64,000 nucleotides of DNA from NCBI RefSeq assembly GCF_022179445.1, contig NZ_BPQU01000016.1, positions 51,039 through 115,038 on the forward strand, read 5' to 3'. This document shows, in pieces, positions 34,332 to 44,075 of the stretch. Every line of letters begins with the position of its first letter. Position 1 is the first letter of the stretch. The DNA comes from Methylobacterium mesophilicum (GTDB taxonomy: Bacteria > Pseudomonadota > Alphaproteobacteria > Rhizobiales > Beijerinckiaceae). A model generated the notes under the pieces. It did no database searches and was not told where the DNA came from. It saw nothing but the letters and a program-made list of their open reading frames with translations. The translations under genes and the position numbers were made by a program.

Positions 34332-34801
34332 GGGCGCGCCTCACCTCTGTCACCGACCCGGGCGAACGCCTCCTGCAGGGTCCCGATCAGGCCCGGCGTC
34401 GTCGCCAGCCCGGCGATCTCGCCGAGTGTCGCCCACCGGACCCCGAGGGCCTCCGGACCCGCCACGGGCTCGCCGCCGCACCACAGGGCGGCGTGCGGAT
34501 GGACGACGTAGTGGTGCCGGGCGCGGCCGGCCTCGTCCCGGACGATGATCTCGGTGGGTGAGAGCACGCCGACCACCTCGGCCGTGAGGCCGACCTCCTC
34601 GGATAATTCGCGCAGGGCCGCCTCCGCCAGGGCCTCGCCGGCCTCGACCAGGCCACCCGGCAGGGTCCAGACCCCGCGCATCGGCTCGTTGGCCCGGGCC
34701 GCCAGCAGGACGCGATCGCCGCGGATCACCGCGATCGACGCGCCCACGAAGGGCCGGGTCGGGAATAGGCGCCCGCCGCCATCGGCCTCGCCCGCGCTCA
34801 C
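34328..34801 (-). CDS. NUDIX hydrolase
   Basis: This 157-residue protein has a complete Nudix box, [20 protein letters not shown] plus EVGL, matching GX5EX7REUXEEXGU. Such enzymes cleave nucleoside diphosphate-linked substrates using Mg2+. The preceding [19 protein letters not shown] segment is typical of the ADP-ribose/8-oxo-dGTP group, but the substrate is not determined. Its ATG overlaps the stop of the upstream periplasmic protein gene (34798-34801), and its stop overlaps the TIGR02301 gene. Confidence 0.9.
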   Translation of the reverse strand: MSAGEADGGGRLFPTRPFVGASIAVIRGDRVLLAARANEPMRGVWTLPGGLVEAGEALAEAALRELSEEVGLTAEVVGVLSPTEIIVRDEAGRARHHYVVHPHAALWCGGEPVAGPEALGVRWATLGEIAGLATTPGLIGTLQEAFARVGDRGEARP

Positions 34802-35928
34802 GGCTTGCCCCCGTCGGGGGCGACGATTGCGATCCGCCCGTCGGTGAGGCCGACCACCAGCCGCGTCGCCGCACCTTCGCCGAGTGCCACGATGCCGATC
34901 GTGGCGGGTGCCGGCAGCGGGATGCGCAGGCGCTCGTGCAGCGGACCCTTGGCCTGAACCAGGGCGATCTCCGACCGTCCGGCCACCGGCACCGCGAGCT
35001 CGGGTGGACCTGCGGCCGGGGCCGTGACGGCGAGGTCGGCGTCGCCCTCGCCCGCCGCGTAGCCCGGGGCCTCGCCGGCGGCCTCGATCCGGTCCGCCTG
35101 CAGGGTCCAGAGCTGCAGCAGGCCCCGTGCGCTGACGGTGGCCGCCTGCACGGCGCCCGAACCCGCGAAATCCGCGATACCAGCGATCTTCAGAGGCGGG
35201 CCGGCCTGCGTCGGCGTGCGGGCCGTGACGCTCCAGGCCGCAGCACCGTCGGGGCGGCCGATCAGCACCAGGCCGCCCGAATCCGGTCCCGAGAGGGTCG
35301 CGGCCAGGAGGGCCGGGCGGCCGGCGAGGCGCAGCAGGCGCGGCCGGAGCGGCGCGAAAACCGCGTCGCCCCCCGCCGGCACCGTGACGGTGGCGACCGG
35401 GACGGGCTTCGGATCGGTGCTGACGGCCATCGGCTGGCGTTCGCGGATCGTCAGGACGGCGGCGGCCTCGCCGCCGTCGGCGGCCCGGGTACGGCCGGTC
35501 AGGTAGGCGCTCAGGGGTCCGGCCAGGACCCGGCGCGAACCCGGAAGGGCGCCCCGCGGCGTCTCAGCGGCGGTCAGCCCCTCGACCGCCTCGCGGCCGA
35601 TCGGCCGCACCGTGACGGCGCCGTCCGCGAGGCCGAGCACGGCACCGCCGTCGTCACCCCAGACCACGGCGATCGGGGCGCTCTCCTCGTCGCCGGCCGG
35701 CTGGCTCGCCTTCGCGCCGGCGATCGGCAGAAGGCCGGAGGTCGCCACCGAGATCGCGACCTCGCTGCGCGGCCCCCGCAGCGCCCGCACCTTGAACGGC
35801 AGGTCCAGGATCCGGATACCGGGGGCCTCGGCGCGGGCGCCGGCGAGCGGTGCCGCGCACAGGACCAGGCCCGTGAGGGCCGCGACGATCCGGCGTCGCA
35901 GGGGCGGGAAAGGGCGCATGGCGGTCAT
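34798..35928 (-). CDS. secreted beta-propeller-like protein, unknown function
   Basis: This 376-residue protein has a signal peptide at about residues 1-33 ([20 protein letters not shown]) and then repeated beta-strand units such as [33 protein letters not shown] and [18 protein letters not shown]. These recall VCBS/FG-GAP or propeller repeats. It is probably periplasmic. It is the first gene of a coupled trio with a NUDIX hydrolase and a TIGR02301 protein. The function is unknown. Confidence 0.65.
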   Translation of the reverse strand: MTAMRPFPPLRRRIVAALTGLVLCAAPLAGARAEAPGIRILDLPFKVRALRGPRSEVAISVATSGLLPIAGAKASQPAGDEESAPIAVVWGDDGGAVLGLADGAVTVRPIGREAVEGLTAAETPRGALPGSRRVLAGPLSAYLTGRTRAADGGEAAAVLTIRERQPMAVSTDPKPVPVATVTVPAGGDAVFAPLRPRLLRLAGRPALLAATLSGPDSGGLVLIGRPDGAAAWSVTARTPTQAGPPLKIAGIADFAGSGAVQAATVSARGLLQLWTLQADRIEAAGEAPGYAAGEGDADLAVTAPAAGPPELAVPVAGRSEIALVQAKGPLHERLRIPLPAPATIGIVALGEGAATRLVVGLTDGRIAIVAPDGGKP

Positions 35929-35950
35929 GTCCGCCGCCGGGAGCGGCGGG

Positions 35951-36706
35951 TCAAACGTGCTGGCCGCCGTTGATGTGCAGCTCGGCCCCGTTCACGTAGG
36001 ACGAGGCGTCGGTGCACAGGAAGTAGATCGCCTTGGCGACCTCGTCGGGGGTGCCGAGCCGCCGCTGCGGGATCTGCTCGACGAGCTTCTCCGTGCCGGG
36101 CGACAGGATCGAGGTGTCGATCTCGCCCGGCGAGATCGCGTTGACCCGCACCCCGAGAGGCCCGAAATCGGCGGCCATCTCGCGGGTCAGGCCCGCAAGC
36201 GCCGCCTTGGAGGTGCCGTAGGCGGCGCCCGCGAACGGATGGACCCGGGAGCCCGCGATCGAAGTCACGTTGACGATCGAGCCCCGGGCCCGGGCGAGTT
36301 CGTCGCGCAGGCCGCGGGCCAGCAGGATCGTGGCGAAGACGTTGACCTGGAACACCCGCTGCCACCCGTCGAACTCCGTGGCCAGCGCGCCCAGGCGCTC
36401 GCCCGCGGGGCCCTTCGGCGAGATGCCGGCATTGTTGACGAGCGCGTGCAGCACGCCGCCCTCGGCGTCGAGCCGGCCCCGGACCTCCTCGATGGCGCGC
36501 ATCGTGTCCTGGGCGTCCGCCAGATCGACCTGGAGGTGGTCCTCGGGGCCCATCTCCCAGGGGCAGTTCTCGGGGAATGCGTGGCGCGAGCAGGTGATCA
36601 CCCGCCAGCCGGCCGCCGAGAAGCGCTTGACGGTGGCGTGTCCGATGCCCCGGCTCGCGCCCGTGAGCAGCATGATGCGCCGGCGTTCGTTGACGGGGAG
36701 GGCCAA
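35951..36706 (-). CDS. SDR-family oxidoreductase
   Basis: This 251-residue classical short-chain dehydrogenase has cofactor motif LLTGASRGIGHATVKRF, the structural NNAG of LVNNAGISPKGP, the catalytic Ser in NVTSIAGS and the YxxxK pair in YGTSKAALAGL. Arg/Ser residues near the first strand end (TCSRHAF) favour NADPH but do not prove it. It is monocistronic, with a divergent carboxymuconolactone decarboxylase-like gene at 36849. The substrate is unknown. Confidence 0.88.
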   Translation of the reverse strand: MALPVNERRRIMLLTGASRGIGHATVKRFSAAGWRVITCSRHAFPENCPWEMGPEDHLQVDLADAQDTMRAIEEVRGRLDAEGGVLHALVNNAGISPKGPAGERLGALATEFDGWQRVFQVNVFATILLARGLRDELARARGSIVNVTSIAGSRVHPFAGAAYGTSKAALAGLTREMAADFGPLGVRVNAISPGEIDTSILSPGTEKLVEQIPQRRLGTPDEVAKAIYFLCTDASSYVNGAELHINGGQHV

Positions 36707-36848
36707 AGCCGTAAGCCTCGCTGGCGTGTGTTCGGATCGCGTCCGGCCCGGGCGCTCGTCGGGCCGGTGAGCCTGAATGGTCTAGGCTCCCGGGGGCCGG
36801 AAATCCAGAGCGCGTGCCGCGCGCACGGTGCAGTGAGGGCAGGAAGCC

Positions 36849-37418
36849 ATGACGGGTACGGATCGCTTGCCGGAGATCCCCGCCGACCAGTTCTCGGAGG
36901 CGCAGGCCGCAGCCGCCGAGGCGTTCCAGGCCGAGCGCGGGGTCCCGGTCTTCGGGCCATTCGTGCCGCTGCTGCGCAGTCCCGAACTGATGCTATGCGC
37001 CAGTCGCATGGGGCTGTACCTGCGCTACGGCAGCGCCCTGCCGCTGCGGATCAGCGAGTTCGTGATCCTGATCGTCGCCCGGCTGTGGAGCCAGCAGGTC
37101 GAGTGGCAGATCCACCATCCGATCGCGCTCAAGGCCGGGGTCGCACCGGAGACCGCGCAGGCCCTGGCGGAGGGCCGCCGCCCCGAGGCCATGAGCGACG
37201 ACGAGGCGCTGGCCTACGCCTTCTCGACCGAGCTGCAGCACAACCGTGCGGTCAGCGATGCCACCTACGCGTCCGTGGTGGCGCGCTTCGGCGAGCAGGG
37301 CGCGATCGATCTCACGGGAATCAACGGCTACTACGCGCTGCTGGCCATGACCATGAACGTGGCCCGCACGGCGCTCCCGGAAGCGGGCGCGCCGCCGCTG
37401 CCGCCGCTGGTGCGGTAG
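36849..37418 (+). CDS. carboxymuconolactone decarboxylase-family protein without the CXXC pair
   Basis: This 189-residue protein has the CMD core [20 protein letters not shown] followed by [14 protein letters not shown]. The redox-active CXXC of AhpD-type proteins is missing, and two His (IHH) occupy that helix instead, as in the gamma-carboxymuconolactone decarboxylase-like branch. Reaction and substrate are unknown. A good ribosome binding site (GGCAGGAAG) precedes ATG 36849. It faces the divergent SDR gene, so a shared promoter region (36707-36848) is likely. Confidence 0.82.
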   Translation: MTGTDRLPEIPADQFSEAQAAAAEAFQAERGVPVFGPFVPLLRSPELMLCASRMGLYLRYGSALPLRISEFVILIVARLWSQQVEWQIHHPIALKAGVAPETAQALAEGRRPEAMSDDEALAYAFSTELQHNRAVSDATYASVVARFGEQGAIDLTGINGYYALLAMTMNVARTALPEAGAPPLPPLVR

Positions 37419-37530
37419 CGCCCCGCGGTGCTTGTCGCGCCGGCCGCTTCGGTCTAACCGTCCCTCTATCCGGAGGGCGCCCGATGCGCGGCGCCCTCGC
37501 CAACCCCCGAAATATCGACCGGACGCAGCC

Positions 37531-38019
37531 ATGGTCGCCCATAACCGCGCCGCCACGGCGCCGATGCCCGCGGATCCGGCCCTTGCCGGCGCCCGCATCC
37601 TCGTCGTCGAGGCGCGCTACTACGAGGCGCTCGCCGACGAGCTGCTGGCCGGCGCCCTCGCGGTGATCGACGCGTTCGCCGCGCACGCCACCGTGGTCAC
37701 GGTGCCGGGTGCCCTGGAGATCCCCGCCGCGGTGGCGATCCTGGCGGACGACTACGACGCCGTGGTGGCGCTCGGCTGCGTGATCCGCGGCGCGACCGGG
37801 CATTACGACATCGTGGCCGGCGAGAGCGCCCGCGCCCTCATGGACCTCTCGGTCCAGCGCCGGCTGCCGCTCGGCAACGGCATCCTCACGGTCGAGACCG
37901 AGGCGCAGGCGCTGGAACGGGCCCGGGTCGCCGAGATGAACAAGGGCGGCGGCGCGGCCGAGGCGGCGCTCGGGGTGCTCGCCCTCAAGCGCGCGGCCGA
38001 GGCGGCGCGCCCGCGATAA
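37531..38019 (+). CDS. ribH: 6,7-dimethyl-8-ribityllumazine synthase
   Basis: This protein of about 162 residues has the family core [20 protein letters not shown], the substrate loop [12 protein letters not shown] and [20 protein letters not shown] with the catalytic-site His. The closing [16 protein letters not shown] motif is also present. It joins the pyrimidine from RibD/RibA products with 3,4-dihydroxy-2-butanone 4-phosphate in the second-last step of riboflavin synthesis. I chose ATG 37531 (MVAHNRA); the frame extends upstream to 37432. It is 11 bp before nusB. The other rib genes of the window lie about 24 kb away on the opposite strand. Confidence 0.93.
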   Translation: MVAHNRAATAPMPADPALAGARILVVEARYYEALADELLAGALAVIDAFAAHATVVTVPGALEIPAAVAILADDYDAVVALGCVIRGATGHYDIVAGESARALMDLSVQRRLPLGNGILTVETEAQALERARVAEMNKGGGAAEAALGVLALKRAAEAARPR

Positions 38020-38030
38020 CGAGAACCGAC

Positions 38031-38684
38031 ATGACCGGGACGACCGAAACCAGGCCGGACGACACCGCCCAGGCTGCCCCCGAAGGCGAGGTCCACGAGA
38101 CCGCCCATGAGACCGCCCGGGCGATCAGCCCGCGCAGCGGCGCGCGCCTTTCCGTGGTGCAGGCGCTCTACGAGATGGACATCTCCGGCAAGGGCGTCCT
38201 CGATGCGCTGGCCGAGTTCGAGGCCTTCTGGATCGGCCAGGAAGTCGATGGGATCGTGCATCCCAAGGCCGAGACCGCCTTCTTCCGCGACCTGCTGCGC
38301 GGCACGGTCGAGGAACAGCGGGCGATCGACCAGAAGCTCGACCAGGCTTTGGCCCAGGGCTGGCCGCTCCGGCGCATCGAGATCGTGCTGCGGGCGATCC
38401 TGCGGGCGGGCGCCTACGAGCTGCTGTTCCGGCCCGACGTGCCGGCGCCCGCGGCGATCTCCGAGTATGTCGACGTGGCCCACAGCTTCTACACCGCCGA
38501 CGAGCCCGGCCTCGTCAACGCCGTGCTCGACCGGGTCGCCCGAGAGGTCCGGCCGGGTGAGATGAGCGCGCCCAAGGGCGGGAGCAACAAGGGCGGGAGC
38601 AACAAGGGCGGGAGCAACAAGGGCGGGAGCAACAAGGGGGGCGGCAAGCCGGGCTCCGGAAAGCCGCCCGCCAAGAAGGCCTGA
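38031..38684 (+). CDS. nusB: transcription antitermination factor NusB with a repeat tail
   Basis: This 217-residue protein has the NusB helical fold: ARLSVVQALYEMDISGKGVL, FFRDLLRGTVEEQRAIDQKL, RIEIVLRAILRAGAYELLF and the family end EPGLVNAVLDRVAREVRPGE. It binds boxA RNA with NusE and acts in rRNA antitermination. The last 37 residues are an unusual tail with four GGSNK units and a Lys/Pro-rich end, encoded by a perfect 15-bp tandem repeat (annotated). Typical NusB is about 140-170 residues, so both the tail and an N-terminal 30-residue extension are extra. Confidence 0.92.
   Translation: MTGTTETRPDDTAQAAPEGEVHETAHETARAISPRSGARLSVVQALYEMDISGKGVLDALAEFEAFWIGQEVDGIVHPKAETAFFRDLLRGTVEEQRAIDQKLDQALAQGWPLRRIEIVLRAILRAGAYELLFRPDVPAPAAISEYVDVAHSFYTADEPGLVNAVLDRVAREVRPGEMSAPKGGSNKGGSNKGGSNKGGSNKGGGKPGSGKPPAKKA
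38576..38635 (+). repeat. tandem repeat in nusB: four perfect 15-bp units
   Basis: The unit GGGCGGGAGCAACAA occurs four times without mismatch (38576-38590, 38591-38605, 38606-38620, 38621-38635), followed by a partial unit. It encodes a GGSNK repeat in the NusB tail and keeps frame whatever the copy number. Slippage variation between strains is plausible. Confidence 0.95.
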
Positions 38685-38687
38685 GCC

Positions 38688-39683
38688 GTGTCCGGACCGG
38701 GCCGGGCCTCCGAGGAGGGGCTGATCGCCCGCTACTTCGCCCCACTGGCCGGGCCGGGAGCGGACGGGCTCCGGGACGATGCCGCGACCCTGACGCCCAC
38801 CCCCGGGCATGACCTCGTCGTCACCGCCGACGCGGTGGTGGCCGGGATCCACTATTTCCCCGACGATTCGCCGGCCTCGATCGCCCGCAAGGCGCTCGGG
38901 GTGAACCTGTCCGACATCGCGGCCAAGGGGGCGGTGCCGCGCGGCTTCCTGCTGACCCTGGCGCTCCCGGACGACTGGACGGAGGCGTGGCTCGCCGGCT
39001 TTTCCGGGGGGCTCGGGGCGGCGGCGGCCGAGGCCGGCTGCCCGCTGCTCGGCGGCGACACGGTGCGTTCCGGCGGGCCGGCCTTGATCGGGGTGACGGC
39101 GTTCGGCGAGGTTCCGAGCGGCGGCATCGTCCGGCGCGGCACCGCCCGGGTCGGCGACCGGATCTGCGTCAGCGGCACGATCGGCGACGCGGCGCTCGGC
39201 CTGCGGCTGCGCCTGGAACCGGACGCCGCCTGGGCGGCCGCCCTCGACCCGGCGCTGCTGGCGGTGCTGGCCGACCGGTACCTGCATCCGCGCCCGCGCA
39301 TCGCCCTGGCAAACGCGATCCGCCGCCACGCCTCGGCCGCGATGGACGTGTCGGACGGGCTCGCCGGCGACCTCGCCAAGATGCTGGGCGCCGGCCGCAG
39401 CGCCCGGATCGCGGTGGGATCCGTGCCGCTGTCGGAGGCCGCGGCCCGGGCCTGCGCGGCGGATCCGGACCTGATCGACCCGGTCCTAACCGGCGGCGAC
39501 GATTACGAAATTCTCTGCACCGCAGCTCCCGAGAAGCTCGACGCGCTCCGGGCCGAGGCGACGGAAGCCGGGGTCCCGCTCACCGCCATCGGGACCGTCA
39601 CCTCAGGCGACGGCCCGCCCCGCTTCGAAATGGGCGATGGCGCTGCGCGCGTGTTCGCGGCTGGGTCGTTCAGCCACTTCTGA
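38688..39683 (+). CDS. thiL: thiamine-phosphate kinase
   Basis: This 331-residue protein belongs to the PurM/ThiL ATP-binding fold. It has DDAATLTP at the Mg/ATP site, VNLSDIAAKGAVPRGFLLTL, LLGGDTVRSGGP and ISGGDDYE-like TGGDDYEILC near the C-terminus. It phosphorylates thiamine phosphate to thiamine diphosphate, the cofactor used by Dxs among others. The start is GTG 38688, 3 bp after the nusB stop, so ribH-nusB-thiL form one transcript. The 3' end overlaps a convergent unknown gene by 81 bp. Confidence 0.93.
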   Translation: MSGPGRASEEGLIARYFAPLAGPGADGLRDDAATLTPTPGHDLVVTADAVVAGIHYFPDDSPASIARKALGVNLSDIAAKGAVPRGFLLTLALPDDWTEAWLAGFSGGLGAAAAEAGCPLLGGDTVRSGGPALIGVTAFGEVPSGGIVRRGTARVGDRICVSGTIGDAALGLRLRLEPDAAWAAALDPALLAVLADRYLHPRPRIALANAIRRHASAAMDVSDGLAGDLAKMLGAGRSARIAVGSVPLSEAAARACAADPDLIDPVLTGGDDYEILCTAAPEKLDALRAEATEAGVPLTAIGTVTSGDGPPRFEMGDGAARVFAAGSFSHF

Positions 39684-40004
39684 GGCGGGGCCCGGGCTGG
39701 TCCGGCCCAGCACGATGTGGGTCACCCCCTCGGGCTGGCGCCCGATCTGGCGGCGGACCTCGTCCATCATCCCGGCCGCCACGATCGGCATCCACAGGGC
39801 CAGGTCGCCGCTCGTCAGCGCGGCGCGGCCGGTGAGCGCCTCCTCCGGGCGGGGCGGCGTCGAGAAGGCGCGCTGCAGGATGTGCAGGAGGTCGCCCTGG
39901 ACCGCCTCGGGCTGGGCCGAGACCCGCTCGGCGATCAAGAAGTGCACGGCCCCGGTCAACACCTCGATCGTCGCCGCCAGCTTGGCGACCTGGTCGCTGC
40001 TCAT
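39603..40004 (-). CDS. protein of unknown function downstream of a CtrA-type box
   Basis: About 133 residues from ATG 40004 (MSSDQVAKLAATIEVLTGAV); ATG 40016 is an alternative. The N-terminal two thirds look helical (HFLIAERV, GDLLHILQRAF, LWMPIVAAGMMDEVRRQIG); the C-terminus is charged. No signal peptide, membrane helix or known domain was recognised. The gene converges with and overlaps thiL by 81 bp. A TTAA-N7-TTAA box begins 34-46 bp upstream of the start, which suggests cell-cycle control by CtrA (inference). Confidence 0.55.
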   Translation of the reverse strand: MSSDQVAKLAATIEVLTGAVHFLIAERVSAQPEAVQGDLLHILQRAFSTPPRPEEALTGRAALTSGDLALWMPIVAAGMMDEVRRQIGRQPEGVTHIVLGRTSPGPASEVAERPSREHARSAIAHFEAGRAVA

Positions 40005-40016
40005 GTCCAGCCCCAT

Positions 40017-40506
40017 CCGTTATACAACCGGAAGTAGAGATCCGTATGGTTAACCGTGGGTTAAGGGCCCGCCTTAGCTGCGAAGAATTCGGCGGTCGGG
40101 CGGCGCGGAGGCAGTCGGATCGGTCCAGACTTCGACGAACCGACACCGCGGACGCCGCTTCGCTGCGAAGAGCCTTCGCGGTCTGGGTCCGTATCCTGGA
40201 ATGGCGCAGTGCAGCATCGACATGATGCAGTGCCCATGCCGGGAAACGCGGCGTTTGCGCTCACCGGCGAAGTTTGGCAACTAGACTCCGCCCGATCACG
40301 CCATGCTCGGGCCGATTCTTATCCTTTGCTGAGACGGCTCACTGTCGCCGAACCGGTCTCCACTTCGGCGGTGGACGCGCTAAGACTTACCGACTGGGAA
40401 GGAATGCCCTGATTCGCGCACACGTCCCATGGTCGTCCTGCGATGGCCAAGCGCGACACCGATCACAAGCCCCCGCCAGGCACGATAAGAACAAGGACGG
40501 TAGAGC
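40017..40506. other. intergenic region upstream of hppA
   Basis: About 490 bp between the minus-strand unknown gene and hppA. It contains the CtrA-type box at 40050-40064 and a repeated GCTGCGAAGA word near 40077 and 40165. A ribosome binding site AAGGACGG lies just before hppA. No gene was supported. A long untranslated leader or a small RNA for hppA is possible but not shown. Confidence 0.5.
40050..40064. promoter_or_regulatory. CtrA-type binding box (TTAA-N7-TTAA)
   Basis: The sequence TTAACCGTGGGTTAA matches the full CtrA consensus of two TTAA half-sites separated by 7 bp. TTAA words are rare in this GC-rich sequence, so a spaced pair is unlikely by chance. It lies 34 bp upstream of the farther possible start of the minus-strand gene and about 440 bp before hppA. 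Confidence 0.6.
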
Positions 40507-42651
<2,145 letters not shown>

Positions 42652-42658
42652 GGGGCGG

Positions 42659-42682
42659 GTCCGGCGCGGGTCCGCGCCGGAC
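42659..42682 (+). terminator. GC-rich hairpin after hppA
   Basis: GTCCGGCGCGG (42659-42669) and CCGCGCCGGAC (42672-42682) are perfect 11-bp inverted arms starting 7 nt after the hppA stop. No T run follows, so it is a stabilising or factor-dependent terminator-type structure rather than a classic intrinsic terminator. Confidence 0.5.
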
Positions 42683-42793
42683 TCGGCGCTCAGCGCGCCA
42701 CCCGTGAAGGTCGCGTGTCCCTGGGTTGCCTCGCTGCGCTCGCAATGACGGTGGGGCAGCGATAATGCCTCAGCGCCCATCCCAAACCCTTGC

Positions 42794-42838
42794 CCCATCC
42801 TGAGCCGCCCGCTGCGCGTGCGCATTTCAGGATGAGGG
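42794..42838. repeat. short palindromic repeat related to type A
   Basis: CCCATCCTGAG and TTCAGGATGAGGG form inverted ends of a 45-bp element with GC-rich middle. The ends match the outer arms of the type A repeats at 28023 and 50289 but the inner part is missing. It lies in the 300-bp gap between hppA and the 42967 gene, which otherwise holds nothing recognised. Confidence 0.6.
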
Positions 42839-42966
42839 TGGGGACGGGAGACCCTCGGCAAGTCGTTCCCGGCGAGTCCCGAGGCAGCTTGACCTCGATC
42901 GGCATTGTGATTTTCTAAGGTGGGACTTCGCCGTGAGGCGTACGGACAAGCTTCGGAGTGAGGCTC

Positions 42967-43335
42967 ATGACCGATGGAGAACGCTTCGTCGGCGCGTTGC
43001 CGAAAAAGGTCGATTTCCACGATTCCAGTAAGCGCCGGTCCTACGAGCGGACATGTCGTTTCGCCGTGCGACTCGTCGACGAGCCAGGTCTGTTGGCCCA
43101 GGGGCTGGATTATCTGGAACGGCACGTCCGAACCGACCCACAGCAATCCCAATACTATACCCTATGGGCCGATCTCCTCCGCAGAGATGTCCGGCAGTTA
43201 GTCCGCCACCTCTTGGAGGATACGGCCGAGGGCGATCTCCTGCGCGACACCCAGCCGGTCTTCGTGGTGCTCCCGCCCGAGGAGATGCGGACGCATGGGC
43301 GCAAAATCCGGGAGGGAAGCCAAGAGCGAAGCTGA
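42967..43335 (+). CDS. small protein paired with a nucleotidyltransferase-like gene, unknown function
   Basis: About 122 residues from ATG 42967 (MTDGERFVGALPKKVDF); the ATG at 42958 is in frame too. It is charged and helical-looking (YYTLWADLLRRDVRQLVRHL), with no signal peptide or membrane segment. I do not recognise a family. It ends inside the start of the AbiEii/DUF6036-like gene (41-bp overlap if that gene starts at 43295), so the two are a coupled pair. By analogy with type IV systems the first gene could encode a DNA-binding or antidote partner, but no helix-turn-helix was evident. Confidence 0.6.
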   Translation: MTDGERFVGALPKKVDFHDSSKRRSYERTCRFAVRLVDEPGLLAQGLDYLERHVRTDPQQSQYYTLWADLLRRDVRQLVRHLLEDTAEGDLLRDTQPVFVVLPPEEMRTHGRKIREGSQERS

Positions 43336-43939
43336 CGGCATGATGCGGCGCGACCGACTCGATCATTGTCTCCGCGCCGCCGAGGGTGTGACAGGCCACC
43401 GTCGATTCGTGCTCGTCGGTTCCGCGGTTGTCCTCGTCCGCTGCCGGAATATTCCGGGCGACATGTTGCTGACGCCCGAAGCGGACCTCTACGTGCCCGG
43501 CGTACCGGATTCGGAAGATCTCTCGGACGCCCTCGAAGCCAGTATCGGCCAAGGCTCCAGTTTCCATCGGCAATTCGGCTACTATTGCGATGGCGTTTCG
43601 CCGGGAACGGCTGTGATGCCGACCGATTGGGAAGCCCGTACGGTCCTCTACGAGAGTGCCGGCTGCCCCGGGGTTACGGCGGTTGTCCCAGATCCTGATG
43701 ACTTGGCCTTGTCCGAGGTCGTGGCATGGCGCGACAAGGACAAGGCGTGGCTGAAATCGGGAGTCCGAGCGAAACTCTTCTCGCTCGACACGATGACGGC
43801 GCGACTTGTGCGCATGCCCGATCGTGCTCCCGCGAAGGATGAGATGATGCGGCGGCTGATCTGGCTCGCCGCCGCATGCGCATCGAGCCCGACACATCCC
43901 GACTCACCACACCCCCAAATCCAAAGAAAACCGGGATGA
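43295..43939 (+). CDS. nucleotidyltransferase-like protein of the AbiEii/DUF6036 type (putative)
   Basis: This 214-residue protein shows the weak nucleotidyltransferase pattern: VLVGSAVVL (the GS motif), then LLTPEADLYV with Glu and Asp in place of the usual D-x-D. The later LALSEVVAWRDKDKAWL resembles the S-K-L...R-x-K-D segment of AbiEii/DUF6036 proteins. Some relatives are toxins of type IV toxin-antitoxin or phage-defence pairs that modify tRNA; whether this one is active is unknown. GAGGAG 9-10 nt before ATG 43295 favours that start, with ATG 43340 an alternative. The C-terminal 25 residues are Pro/Ser-rich. Confidence 0.62.
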   Translation: MGAKSGREAKSEADGMMRRDRLDHCLRAAEGVTGHRRFVLVGSAVVLVRCRNIPGDMLLTPEADLYVPGVPDSEDLSDALEASIGQGSSFHRQFGYYCDGVSPGTAVMPTDWEARTVLYESAGCPGVTAVVPDPDDLALSEVVAWRDKDKAWLKSGVRAKLFSLDTMTARLVRMPDRAPAKDEMMRRLIWLAAACASSPTHPDSPHPQIQRKPG

Positions 43940-44075
43940 TTCCACCCCCCTGGGACGTGCGCTCGCGCACGGACCGAGCCCCCATGCTGCGCTGCACCCT
44001 GGCATCACCGCGCCGCGACGCCACCTCGGCGTTTGAGTTTCGGACGCGGCGTCGCCGCACCAGCACGAGGTATCC

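Noticed and set aside
36033..36770. Plus-strand frames opposite the SDR gene
   Set aside because: They are shadows of the SDR reading frame, whose cofactor motif and YxxxK are clear.
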